DNA from: Chloroflexota bacterium
GTDB lineage: Bacteria; Chloroflexota; Anaerolineae; Aggregatilineales; UBA2796
Direction: 5' to 3'
NCBI GenBank assembly: GCA_021325095.1
Contig: JAJPHV010000113.1
Span: 1 to 64,000, forward strand
Length of the DNA stretch: 64,000 nt
Shown: piece after piece, positions 7,034-15,778 of the stretch
Layout of the letters: every line of letters begins with the position of its first letter
How positions within the stretch are numbered: the first letter of the stretch is position 1
Program-made: the position numbers and the translations under genes
The notes under the pieces: model-generated
What the model saw: the letters and a program-made list of their open reading frames with translations, nothing else
Told to the model about the DNA's origin: nothing
The model's database searches: none

Positions 7034-8794
7034 ATGAACGGAAGAAAACTGGTTTTCGTCGCGCTGTGCTTCGTGCTGGCGCTCTCGGCAATCGCCATTA
7101 CACCCGCCCGGTCACAGGCCGATGAACGCAAGAGCACGATGATTCTGGACATCGACGGCGGCAAGGTCGCGGCGCCCGACCTGTGGAACCCCTTTGTACC
7201 CGGCAACCGGCGCGATCACGGCTTCCACCAGGCCATGATGGAACCGCTGTTTATCCTCAACTACGAAACCGGCAACTATGACCCCTGGGTCGGCGAAAGT
7301 ATGACGGCCAACGACACGCTCGACAAATGGACGCTCAAGCTGCGCAAGGGCGTGACCTGGAGCGACGGCGTGCCCTACACCTCGAAGGACGTTGCCTTCA
7401 CGATCAATATGTTGATCAAAAAGGGGAACGAAACCCTGGATCGCGCCGCTGAACTACAGACATTTGTGAAGAGCGTTGAGACGCCTGATGACCAGACCGT
7501 CATCTTCAATCTGCTGAAACCCGATCCGCGATTCCGGCTCGACTACTTCTCGGTTCGTATTTGGGGCAGCGTCAACATCGTCCCGGAACACATCTGGAAA
7601 GATCAGGACCCGCTGACCTTCAAAAACTACGATCCGGCCAAGGGCTGGCCCGTTTTCAGCGGCCCCTATAAGCTGAAGGGCTTCAATGACGCTGGGACGG
7701 AGTTCACCTATGTCCGCGATGACAACTGGTGGGGTGCCAAGACGGGCTTCAAACCGCTGCCCGCGCCCAAGACTCTGGTCTGGACCTGGGCTGGCCCCGA
7801 AGAGGCGCGCGCCGCCTTGATGGCCGACAACAAGCTCGACAGCCTGATGGACATTACTATCGGGACGTTCGAGGCGTTGAAGAAGAAGAATCCCAACGTC
7901 ATTGCGTGGCTGGATCAAAAGCCGTATGTGACGCTTGACCCGTGCGCCCGTGTCTTCATGTTCAATACCGCCAGGGCACCGTGGGACACGAAGGAAATGC
8001 GTTGGGCGGTCAACTACGCCATTGACCGTGACGAGATCGTCAATGTTGCCTACGAAGGCACAACAGTGAAGTCGAAGAGCTTCTTCCCGGCTTACGCGCC
8101 GTTGAATGCTTACGTCAAGAAGCTCGAAGATGCCGGGATTTTCGAGAAGTATCCACTCTGGACGCATGACGTGGCGAAGTCCAAGTCGATGATCGAAGCG
8201 CTGGGGTATAAGATGGGCAGCGACGGCTACTATGCCAAAGATGGCAAGACGCTGACGATGGACATCTCCACCCACAATGCCTTCATCGAGAAGCAGCGCA
8301 TCGCCGACGTGCTGGTTGAACAGTTCCAGAAGGTCGGTATCAAAGCCTCTCGCCATGATGAGGCTGCTGCCACCTGGGACGACAACCGTAATCGTGGCAA
8401 CTTCGACACGCAGATGAACTGGCATAACTGCGATTCGGTGAACGAGCCATGGGCGTCCATGTACACTCTGAGCATCAAGAACTACAAGCCTGTTGGTCAA
8501 CTGGCAACGACAAACGGTGCACACTGGCAGAACCAGGAATATAGTGACCTGGTAGACCAGATCGGCGTGCTGCCGCTCGGCGATCCCCGGATCGACCCGC
8601 TGTTCATCAAGGCGATGGACATCTACTACAGGGAACTGCCGACGATCCCGATCACTCAGGCGCGCAAGCTGATCCCGTTCAACACCACCTACTGGACCAA
8701 CTGGCCGACAGCCAAGAATAACTATGCTTCGGCGTGGACCTGGTGGCAGAGCTTCTACGAGATTCTGACGGCTGTGAAGCCGGCTGGTGGTTGA
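7034..8794 (+). CDS. ABC importer substrate-binding protein, family 5 (Opp/Dpp type)
   Basis: A 586-residue exported protein. Residues 1-29 form a signal peptide ending TPARSQA. The body is an SBP_bac_5 fold (WTLKLRKGVTWSDGVPYTSK, then RWAVNYAIDRDEI and YYRELPTIPI). Family members bind oligopeptides, but many in glycan loci bind oligosaccharides, and the flanking sugar genes favour the latter. There is no cysteine at the cleavage site, so it is not an obvious lipoprotein. The RBS AAGGAG lies just before the ATG. A strong hairpin separates the gene from the permeases, which would allow higher expression of the binding protein. Confidence 0.9.
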   Translation: MNGRKLVFVALCFVLALSAIAITPARSQADERKSTMILDIDGGKVAAPDLWNPFVPGNRRDHGFHQAMMEPLFILNYETGNYDPWVGESMTANDTLDKWTLKLRKGVTWSDGVPYTSKDVAFTINMLIKKGNETLDRAAELQTFVKSVETPDDQTVIFNLLKPDPRFRLDYFSVRIWGSVNIVPEHIWKDQDPLTFKNYDPAKGWPVFSGPYKLKGFNDAGTEFTYVRDDNWWGAKTGFKPLPAPKTLVWTWAGPEEARAALMADNKLDSLMDITIGTFEALKKKNPNVIAWLDQKPYVTLDPCARVFMFNTARAPWDTKEMRWAVNYAIDRDEIVNVAYEGTTVKSKSFFPAYAPLNAYVKKLEDAGIFEKYPLWTHDVAKSKSMIEALGYKMGSDGYYAKDGKTLTMDISTHNAFIEKQRIADVLVEQFQKVGIKASRHDEAAATWDDNRNRGNFDTQMNWHNCDSVNEPWASMYTLSIKNYKPVGQLATTNGAHWQNQEYSDLVDQIGVLPLGDPRIDPLFIKAMDIYYRELPTIPITQARKLIPFNTTYWTNWPTAKNNYASAWTWWQSFYEILTAVKPAGG

Positions 8795-8885
8795 GCCACG
8801 ACCCATTAACCATTTGCAACCGTTAGCAACGATGTAGGCGAAAGTCGGTGGGGCAGTCGGCAACAAGCGGGCTGCCCCCACGTTC

Positions 8886-8923
8886 GGCAGAGAGAGCCGG
8901 ACACACTATGTCCGGCTCCTGCC
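8886..8923 (+). terminator. Strong hairpin between binding-protein and permease genes
   Basis: A 10-bp perfect stem GAGCCGGACA/TGTCCGGCTC (8894-8903, 8909-8918) is extended by GGCAG/CTGCC outside a small bulge. No clear T-run follows, so it is more likely an mRNA-stabilising or partially terminating element. Confidence 0.6.
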
Positions 8924-8932
8924 AAAATAGGG

Positions 8933-8938
8933 TATAAT
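8933..8938 (+). promoter_or_regulatory. Possible internal -10 element before the permease genes
   Basis: A perfect TATAAT lies 62 bases before the permease start, but I see no good -35 at the right distance. An internal promoter is possible, not shown. Confidence 0.3.
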
Positions 8939-8999
8939 ATGAATCGATTTTCATTCATTTATCAAAAATAAACGGAAAAGATTTCAGGACACGTAATAC

Positions 9000-10010
9000 A
9001 TGCGCGGATTAACCAGGGGCTACGTGCTACGGCGGGTGGGCATGTTCCTGCTCACCATCTGGCTAGGAGCCACCATCATTTTTATCATCCCTCGTCTGAT
9101 GCCGGGCGATCCGGTCTCGGCTGTGGTGGGACGGATGATAGCAGCGGCGGGCAACGTTCGGAATGCGGACGTGATGATCGAAGCCTGGCGCAAGAAATTC
9201 GGGCTGGACGAGCCGGTTGTGGTGCAATACCTGCGTTACATGGGCAACCTCCTCACCGGCGATCTGAGCTTTTCGATGGCGAATTTCCCGGCAACGGTGA
9301 GCGAAATGGTGGCGCGTGCCCTGCCCTGGACGATTGGACTGCTGGCGACAGCGACCGTGATCTCGTTCGTCCTGGGCAATGCCATTGGCGCACTGCTTGG
9401 CTGGAAGCGCACGCCGCGTTGGGTCAAGAATCTCCTGCCTGTCTCCCTCACCTTCACTTCTGTGCCCTTCTTCATGCTGGGCATGTTGATGATCTACATT
9501 TTTGCCTACGGGCTGAAGTGGTTTGAGCCGACGGGGGCTGCGGCGCGGGGGATCACGCAAGCCTGGACACTGGAATACATCCTGACAGTGATCCACCATG
9601 CGATCCTGCCTGCATCGGCCATTGTGCTCGCCTCGATGGGGGGGTGGGCGTTGGGGATGCGTGGCATGATGATCACCAACGACGGCGAAGACTACATCAT
9701 CTTGGCCCAGGCCAAAGGCTTACGCCCCGGGCGCATCTTCCTGCGCTATGCCGTTCGCAACGCGATTTTGCCCCAGTTCACTGCGCTGGCCTTGAGCTTT
9801 GGCGGCCTCGTCGGTGGCTCGATCCTGGTTGAATACCTGTTTTCGTACCCTGGCATGGGCTATCTGCTGTATCAGGCGATCATCACCAATGATTTCAATT
9901 TGATTCAAGGCATTGTGTTTATCCTGGTGCTGACTACTTCGACGGCGGTCTTGATCATCGACCTGATCTACCCGCTGCTCGACCCACGTATCTCTTATCA
10001 GAAACGGTGA
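9000..10010 (+). CDS. ABC importer permease, DppB/OppB type
   Basis: A 336-residue inner-membrane protein with about six transmembrane segments. The N-terminus (YVLRRVGMFLLTIWLGATII, then RLMPGDPV) is the classic DppB start. The cytoplasmic EAA-like loop reads ILAQAKGLRPGRIFLRYAVR, and the C-terminus YPLLDPRISY is also typical. It forms a heterodimeric channel with the next gene product, whose start lies four bases after this stop. Function: import of oligopeptides or oligosaccharides delivered by the family-5 binding protein. Confidence 0.93.
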   Translation: MRGLTRGYVLRRVGMFLLTIWLGATIIFIIPRLMPGDPVSAVVGRMIAAAGNVRNADVMIEAWRKKFGLDEPVVVQYLRYMGNLLTGDLSFSMANFPATVSEMVARALPWTIGLLATATVISFVLGNAIGALLGWKRTPRWVKNLLPVSLTFTSVPFFMLGMLMIYIFAYGLKWFEPTGAAARGITQAWTLEYILTVIHHAILPASAIVLASMGGWALGMRGMMITNDGEDYIILAQAKGLRPGRIFLRYAVRNAILPQFTALALSFGGLVGGSILVEYLFSYPGMGYLLYQAIITNDFNLIQGIVFILVLTTSTAVLIIDLIYPLLDPRISYQKR

Positions 10011-10014
10011 CCCC

Positions 10015-11094
10015 ATGTCTGAAATGTCTGAACAAGCCGCTGCATCAGGGGCTGCTCCTGTCAGGAAAAAGCGTTTTAACCGTTTCGATTCGCCCTGGTT
10101 CAATCCGCCACTGATTGCCGGTACAATCATGGTCGGCGCGGTGATCCTGCTTGGTCTGCTGGGGCCGCTCTTCTGGAATATGAACCTCGTCTACGTATCC
10201 AGTTCTCCGCTGAATCTGCCGCCTGCCTGGGTGCATCGTGAAACGCCCGTCGCCACACAAGCGCCCACGCCAGCGGCAACGGCGACCAAAGCCAGCGGCG
10301 GTCTGGGCGGCAGCAGCATTCTGGAATTGATGGAAAGCACGCCATCGCCACATCGTGATAATCCATCCGACGTTGGGCCGGGCAATCCCAGTGGCGATCC
10401 GGCGCATCCGTTGGGTACCGATGACCAGGGGCGAGACATGCTGGCGCTGATCATCGCCGGTGCGCCTTCCTCGCTGAGAGTCGGGTTCATCGCAGCCTTC
10501 GTGGGGATGGTGCTCGGCATTATTCTGGGCTTTTCAGCGGGGTTCCTGGGTGGATGGGTGGACGCTGTGATCCGCACCGCTGCGGACGTCATGTTCACGA
10601 TCCCCGTGCTGGCCGTGCTGTTCGTCATCGCTGCGTACCTGAAGCATCTCGAACTCAATGAAATGGCGCTCCTGTTGGCAATTTTCTCCTGGCCCGCCCC
10701 GACCCGCTTTATTCGTGCGCAGGCGCTGACGCTGCGCGAGCGTGGCTATGTGCGTATGGCCCGCCTGTCTGGCATGTCCACGCTCGGTATCATGTTCAAA
10801 GAGATGATGCCGAACCTGCTGCCCTATCTGGCGGCCAGCCTGGTCGGCAATATATCGGGCGCCATCCTGGCCGAAGCCAGCCTGGAAGCGCTTGGGCTGG
10901 GGCCGACCCGCATCCCGACCCTGGGCATGACCATCTATTACGCCATCCGTGGGACTGCCATTCTGCGGGACATGTGGTGGTGGTGGGGCTTCCCCATCCT
11001 GGTGCTGATTTTCATGTTCGCCGGCCTGTTCCAGATTGCGATAGGTCTGGACGAGATTGCTAACCCACGCCTGAGAGGAGCCAAAGCTCAATGA
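10015..11094 (+). CDS. ABC importer permease, DppC/OppC type
   Basis: A 359-residue permease partner. It has an N-terminal membrane segment (residues 36-60), a proline/threonine-rich external loop (residues 70-115), the block HPLGTDDQGRDMLALIIAGA that is diagnostic for DppC/OppC, and the EAA loop ALTLRERGYVRMARLSGM. The low-complexity external linker (VATQAPTPAATATKASGG) is longer than in model transporters. The stop overlaps the start of the following ATPase gene by four bases (ATGA), indicating translational coupling. Confidence 0.93.
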   Translation: MSEMSEQAAASGAAPVRKKRFNRFDSPWFNPPLIAGTIMVGAVILLGLLGPLFWNMNLVYVSSSPLNLPPAWVHRETPVATQAPTPAATATKASGGLGGSSILELMESTPSPHRDNPSDVGPGNPSGDPAHPLGTDDQGRDMLALIIAGAPSSLRVGFIAAFVGMVLGIILGFSAGFLGGWVDAVIRTAADVMFTIPVLAVLFVIAAYLKHLELNEMALLLAIFSWPAPTRFIRAQALTLRERGYVRMARLSGMSTLGIMFKEMMPNLLPYLAASLVGNISGAILAEASLEALGLGPTRIPTLGMTIYYAIRGTAILRDMWWWWGFPILVLIFMFAGLFQIAIGLDEIANPRLRGAKAQ

Positions 11095-12095
11095 CCGACC
11101 AACTGGCTGCCACGGCGACCACCCTATCCACCAATGGGCAGACACCCGTCCTGGAAGTCAAGAACCTGCGCGTTCACTATGCGACTCCGCTGGGCGACGT
11201 GATTGCCGTCAATGGGGTCAGTTTCAATCTGAAAAAAGGTGAAACGCTGGGCCTGGTGGGGGAATCGGGCTGTGGAAAAACGACGACGGCGATGGGTATC
11301 TTGCGCCTGGTGCAGCCGCCGGGCCGGATCGTGGGCGGACAGGTCCTGCTCAACGGGGTCGATGTGGTAGCGCTGAAAGATGCAGAACTGCGCGATCTAC
11401 GCTGGCGTCAGGCCGCGCTCATCCCACAGGGCGCGATGAACTCACTTAACCCGGTCATGAAGATTTATGACCAGATCGCGGATGGGATCACCACGCACGA
11501 AGGCAGGCAGCCGCGCCGCGTCCTGCGAGAACGCATCCTGGGATTATTGAATATGGTGGGCCTACCGGGTCGCACCGCTGACCTGTTTCCGCACGAATTG
11601 AGCGGCGGCATGAAGCAGCGTGTGTGCATTGCGATGGCGATTGCGCTGAACCCGCCGCTGATCGTGGCCGATGAGCCGACCAGCGCTCTGGACGTGGTGG
11701 TGCAGCGGGTTGTGGCCCAGACCTTGCTGGACGTGAAGGCCAAGCTCGGCGTCTCGATGATCCTGATCGGCCACGACATGGGTCTGCAAGCCCAACTGGT
11801 GGATCGCATCGCTGTGATGTATGCGGGGAATATTGTCGAGATCGCACCGGTCAAAAACATCTTTGAGGAGCCGATGCACCCGTATACGCAGTTATTGATT
11901 GCCTCCATCCCGTCCATCAAAGAGAAAAAGCCGTTGAGAGTAACCGAAGGGCTGACTCACGATCTGCGCAACCCGCCGCCCGGCTGCATCTTCCAGTTCC
12001 GCTGCCCGAAGGTGATGGAAGACTGCCTGCATTATGTGCCACCGCTGCGGGAACTGAAGCCGGAGCATTTTGTGGCCTGTCACCTGTATGAATGA
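11091..12095 (+). CDS. ABC importer ATP-binding protein, DppD/OppD type
   Basis: A 334-residue ATPase. It has Walker A GESGCGKTT near residue 62, the signature LSGGMKQR, Walker B LIVADEPTSALD, and a C-terminal oligopeptide-transporter extension with cysteines (GCIFQFRCPKVMEDC) as in OppD/DppD proteins that carry an iron-sulphur or structural cysteine cluster. It works with the next ATPase to power the two permeases. Its start overlaps the upstream permease stop. Confidence 0.93.
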   Translation: MTDQLAATATTLSTNGQTPVLEVKNLRVHYATPLGDVIAVNGVSFNLKKGETLGLVGESGCGKTTTAMGILRLVQPPGRIVGGQVLLNGVDVVALKDAELRDLRWRQAALIPQGAMNSLNPVMKIYDQIADGITTHEGRQPRRVLRERILGLLNMVGLPGRTADLFPHELSGGMKQRVCIAMAIALNPPLIVADEPTSALDVVVQRVVAQTLLDVKAKLGVSMILIGHDMGLQAQLVDRIAVMYAGNIVEIAPVKNIFEEPMHPYTQLLIASIPSIKEKKPLRVTEGLTHDLRNPPPGCIFQFRCPKVMEDCLHYVPPLRELKPEHFVACHLYE

Positions 12096-12131
12096 ACAAC
12101 GGACGATTACGGCAAGGGAAAGACATCCTCT

Positions 12132-13166
12132 ATGAGCCAGCCCCTACTCGAAATACGCAATGCGACCAAGATTTACGGCGGTGGTTTTCTCCAGGGCGGC
12201 AGCAAAGTCGTTGCGCTAGAGAATTTCAGCCTGACGATCCCGGAAAAACCGGCCACGATCACGACTATTGCGGGCGAGAGTGGCAGTGGCAAAACCACGC
12301 TGGCAAACGTGGTTTTGGGCTTTGTGACCCTCACTTCGGGGCAGATTCTCTTTCGGGGGAACGACGTCAGCACACTCAACCGCCAGCAGCAGATGGAATA
12401 TCGCCGCCAGGTGCAGGCCGTCTTCCAGGACCCCTACGAGGTCTACAATCCTTTCTACCGTGTCAGGCACATTTTCGACATGGTGATCGGACGCTTCAAG
12501 CTGGCCCGCAACCGTGAGGAAGCGCGCGACCTGATCGAGTCGGCGTTGAAGGTCGTGGGGCTACGCGGGGAGGAGGTGCTAGAAAAATATCCGCACCAAC
12601 TCAGCGGCGGCCAGCGACAGCGCATGATGGTCGCGCGCGCCTATCTGCTGAAGCCGAGCCTGATCGTGGCCGACGAGCCGGTGTCGATGGTCGATGCTTC
12701 GCTGCGCGCCATGATCCTGGACATCATGCTCCGGCTGCGCGACGAGCACAACATCTCGTTTCTGTACATCACGCACGACCTGAGCACGGCTTACCAGATC
12801 GGCAACCAGATTTACATCCTGTACCAGGGGGCCGTCGCCGAGCGCGGCGAGACGAGCAAGGTGATTGAGCACCCCAAGCACCCCTACGTGCAGTTGTTGA
12901 TCGACTCGATCCCTGTCCCCGATCCCAGAGAAAAATGGGATACCAGCATCAGCCTGCCGAGCGAAGAGGAAATGCGCACCAGCGTCAACAGCGGCTGCCG
13001 CTTCTATCCACGCTGCCCACGCCGGATGGGGCGCTGCCTGTATGCGCAGCCGGCTCTGTACAGCATCGATGGGGTCGATCACGAAGCGGCGTGTTTCCTG
13101 TACGAAAGCACGCCTGGCAGCCAGCGCATCGCAGAGTCCGAAACCAGTTCAGTTACCCAGAAGTAG
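12132..13166 (+). CDS. ABC importer ATP-binding protein, DppF/OppF type
   Basis: A 344-residue ATPase with Walker A GESGSGKTT, signature LSGGQRQRMMVARAY, Walker B LIVADEPVSMVD and the OppF-type tail with FYPRCPRRMGRC. Walker B is followed by VSMVD rather than the TSALD of its partner, a common asymmetry in these heterodimeric ATPases. It is the last gene of the importer operon, 36 bases after the previous stop. Confidence 0.92.
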   Translation: MSQPLLEIRNATKIYGGGFLQGGSKVVALENFSLTIPEKPATITTIAGESGSGKTTLANVVLGFVTLTSGQILFRGNDVSTLNRQQQMEYRRQVQAVFQDPYEVYNPFYRVRHIFDMVIGRFKLARNREEARDLIESALKVVGLRGEEVLEKYPHQLSGGQRQRMMVARAYLLKPSLIVADEPVSMVDASLRAMILDIMLRLRDEHNISFLYITHDLSTAYQIGNQIYILYQGAVAERGETSKVIEHPKHPYVQLLIDSIPVPDPREKWDTSISLPSEEEMRTSVNSGCRFYPRCPRRMGRCLYAQPALYSIDGVDHEAACFLYESTPGSQRIAESETSSVTQK

Positions 13167-13263
13167 CCGCGCACAGGCCACAGACCGGCTCGGTAGGGCA
13201 AGCCGCACCGTGCCATCCACGAGTGGAAGCGGGCGCAAATCATCCTCAATGGCAACTCAGGCG

Positions 13264-13935
13264 TCAGGGTGTGGCTGGTGGTGAGGTCGTGATCGAGGCC
13301 CGCGTTGGCGTGGTTGCCGGCGTTGGGGTGGGCGCGATTGACGGTGCTGCGACGGGCAGCACAAATTCAACGATGCCGTTGAGCATGTCATTCTTGATGG
13401 AAATGACCGTCCTGCTCTGCCTGTCCTGCACCAGTATCCCATCGGTAAGGTCGATGAGCTTTGTGACGGTTTGTGAGCGCTTAGGATTGGCCGTATCCGC
13501 CGCAAGGGGCAACCCGGAGCCGGCAATCGGCTCTTTGAAGATAAGCACCACATCGGTAGGTGGTGTCGCCAGGGGAACGCCAACAACCACCCCCAGGACG
13601 ATCCCGATCAGCAACGCAGGCACGCTGGCTATTGGCCCGACGAAGAGAAAGATGATGATGAAGGTGATAGTGGCGGTGACCGCAAAGACAAGCAGCCCGA
13701 TAGCGCTGGCAATCAGAAGGTAGCGAATGTCGATATTGATGACGTGGACACCGTAGCGGGTGATGAGATAGACTTCAACGAACACAAATCCGATGGCTGC
13801 AAAAGCAACGGCCAGCGCCGGAACAACCGAAAGCATGTCCTTGACAAAGTTCAGGAAGGACATGCGCGACGATGTTTTGGGCAAAGTCGCCTCTGCCGCA
13901 CTGCCGGGCAGTATGAAGTTTGGTGGTTGTGCCAT
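13264..13935 (-). CDS. Hypothetical membrane protein with Pro/Thr-rich tail
   Basis: About 223 residues from the ATG at 13935. Longer versions starting near 14022 are possible but the extra 29 residues look non-coding. It has two or three hydrophobic segments: residues 25-50 (VVPALAVAFAAIGFVFVEVY), 61-80, and a long stretch IIIFLFVGPIASVPALLIGI. A soluble region containing DGILVQDRQSRTVISIKND follows, and the tail is a Pro/Thr/Ala low-complexity run. I recognise no family. It sits directly downstream of, and co-directional with, the GH3 gene (94 bases), without clear functional linkage. Confidence 0.6.
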   Translation of the reverse strand: MAQPPNFILPGSAAEATLPKTSSRMSFLNFVKDMLSVVPALAVAFAAIGFVFVEVYLITRYGVHVINIDIRYLLIASAIGLLVFAVTATITFIIIFLFVGPIASVPALLIGIVLGVVVGVPLATPPTDVVLIFKEPIAGSGLPLAADTANPKRSQTVTKLIDLTDGILVQDRQSRTVISIKNDMLNGIVEFVLPVAAPSIAPTPTPATTPTRASITTSPPATP

Positions 13936-14029
13936 CCTACACCCACAGCAAACCAGTTGAGGTCGCGCCATCCAGTATAGCGCTAATGTGGTTCCAAATG
14001 AGGCGACTTTCGTTTTGCACATTTAGAGG

Positions 14030-15574
14030 CTAAGACAGGGATAACTGGTCAAGTTGGACGGGTAACACTCCGTCTGGTCTAAACGAACCCATTAGCGCTT
14101 CGGCGGCGGCGTGCAGCGACGGTGTGCTGTCGCCGCACGTGCAGAGGATCGTGTTGGCTTCATTAAGCGGCGCGGCGTCGTAAGGGTTGCGCAGACAGAC
14201 CAGCACCACTTTGTTCGCAACAGCCATCAATTGCCGGGCCAGGTCGAGCTGCGGCGGGTTGAGGTGCGCATTGCGAGTCCCCAAGACGAGCACATCGCAT
14301 GACCGCGCGAGCTGGTGCGCCCGCGCGACTTCCGGCAGTATATACGGGAACTGGCCGAGCGCAACCACTTCAATCCCCGGCAAACGCTGCCGCAACGCTG
14401 CCGCGAAGCCGGTCAGCCCTCCACTTTCGAGGATGCCGCTTTCGAGGGCCGAGGCGAACTCCACGAGCACGATGCTGCCGCTCAGTGGGACCAATCCCAC
14501 GTCGCGCACCAGGCTGATTCCGGCGCGCGCCGCTTTGAGGGCCAGTTCGGTGTGTCCAGGCTGCTGGATCACGGAAATGTCGGGTGGCTGGACCGGGAAC
14601 GCCCGTTTCAAAGCCATTATGCGTTGACAGGCGTTGTCGATCATCACTTCCGGCACGCGGCCTTCGTGCACAGCCGCCAGCAAGCCGTCGAAGGCGGCTT
14701 GCTGGACTTCGCGCGTGTGCGAAAAGAGCATCACGTCCAGCCCGGCCAGCGCGCCCAGGACGGCGGTTTCGCCGGGCGAGTGGTGATCGGTGATAGCCTT
14801 CATTTCCAGACAATCGCTGGTGACGACTCCCCGAAAGCCGAGATACTGGCGCAGCACCTGTTGGATCACCACAGGGGAGAGCGTGGCCGGCAGGTTGGCG
14901 TCGAGTGAGGTGAAGATGGTGTGGGTGGTCATGATGCTGGCAACCCCTGCTTCTATGGCAGCGCGGAAAGGCTGCATAGGTGTGTCCAGGAGTTGTGCAA
15001 GGGGCATATCCAGCACAGGCAGCGCAAGATGGGTATCGACGTCCGTGTTACCTAAGCCGGGAAAATGTTTGGCGCAGGCCGCCACGCCGCCGCGCTGGAA
15101 GCCGCGCACGGCTGCCGCACCCATTTCGGCCACCCGCGCCGGGTCTGACCCGAACGAGCGCGTGCCGATGGCCGCATTGGACGGGTTATAAGCGATGTCC
15201 AGCGCCGGGGCGAAGTTCCAGTTGACACCAAGCACGTGCAGTTCTTCCGCCAGGATTTCGTCCATCTGCCCGGCAAGCTGTGGGCCATCGGCTGCCGAAG
15301 AGAGCGCCATCGCGCCGGGGCTTTCGGTGAAGCCATCCCGCAGCCGCGCTACCGTCCCGCCCTCCTGATCGATTGCGATGAGCGCGGGATATTGGGCGGC
15401 CTTGTGGATCGCGCTCGTCAATTGAGCAAGCTGCGCCGGACTTTCCACATTGCGCGCGAAGAGGACGACACCGCCGATGCGTCCCTGGTTCAACCAGTCG
15501 AGTACATAACCGGGCGCCTCCAGGCCGTGAAAGCCGACCATAAACATCTGCCCGATTTTGTCGTGTAATTGCAT
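14030..15574 (-). CDS. Glycoside hydrolase family 3, beta-N-acetylhexosaminidase (NagZ-like)
   Basis: A 514-residue protein. The GH3 barrel (residues 1-330) contains KHFPGLGNTDVDTHLALP, the NagZ-type loop carrying the catalytic His/Asp dyad, and VVTSDCLEM with the nucleophile Asp. A second alpha/beta domain follows (residues 350-514). There is no signal peptide, so it acts in the cytoplasm, most likely releasing terminal beta-GlcNAc from peptidoglycan or glycan fragments. It stands beside the family-1 sugar importer transcribed in the opposite direction, which could supply its substrate. The ATG at 15574 opens directly with the barrel start MQLHDKIGQMFMVGF. Confidence 0.9.
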   Translation of the reverse strand: MQLHDKIGQMFMVGFHGLEAPGYVLDWLNQGRIGGVVLFARNVESPAQLAQLTSAIHKAAQYPALIAIDQEGGTVARLRDGFTESPGAMALSSAADGPQLAGQMDEILAEELHVLGVNWNFAPALDIAYNPSNAAIGTRSFGSDPARVAEMGAAAVRGFQRGGVAACAKHFPGLGNTDVDTHLALPVLDMPLAQLLDTPMQPFRAAIEAGVASIMTTHTIFTSLDANLPATLSPVVIQQVLRQYLGFRGVVTSDCLEMKAITDHHSPGETAVLGALAGLDVMLFSHTREVQQAAFDGLLAAVHEGRVPEVMIDNACQRIMALKRAFPVQPPDISVIQQPGHTELALKAARAGISLVRDVGLVPLSGSIVLVEFASALESGILESGGLTGFAAALRQRLPGIEVVALGQFPYILPEVARAHQLARSCDVLVLGTRNAHLNPPQLDLARQLMAVANKVVLVCLRNPYDAAPLNEANTILCTCGDSTPSLHAAAEALMGSFRPDGVLPVQLDQLSLS

Positions 15575-15682
15575 GACGCCTCACCGTTGTTTCGTGGATG
15601 CCGTTCAGATTCTAGCCTGGGCCGCGCCCCCACATTCACCGAGTTTTTGCATCATCGACCAAGAGACAGTAAGATGTCAGAA

Positions 15683-15696
15683 CATGTGCGCACATG
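15683..15696. promoter_or_regulatory. Perfect 14-bp palindrome upstream of the sugar importer
   Basis: CATGTGCGCACATG is a perfect palindrome located 83 bases before the binding-protein start and 109 bases from the divergent GH3 start. Its size and position fit an operator for a LacI- or GntR-type sugar regulator, which is not encoded here. Confidence 0.5.
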
Positions 15697-15778
15697 ATCG
15701 TCCAGCCAGAAGGGAAAGGCAGCCAGACCGTAATTCCGAAGTATTGAATCCCTCCATATAGTCAAGGGAGAATAGACC

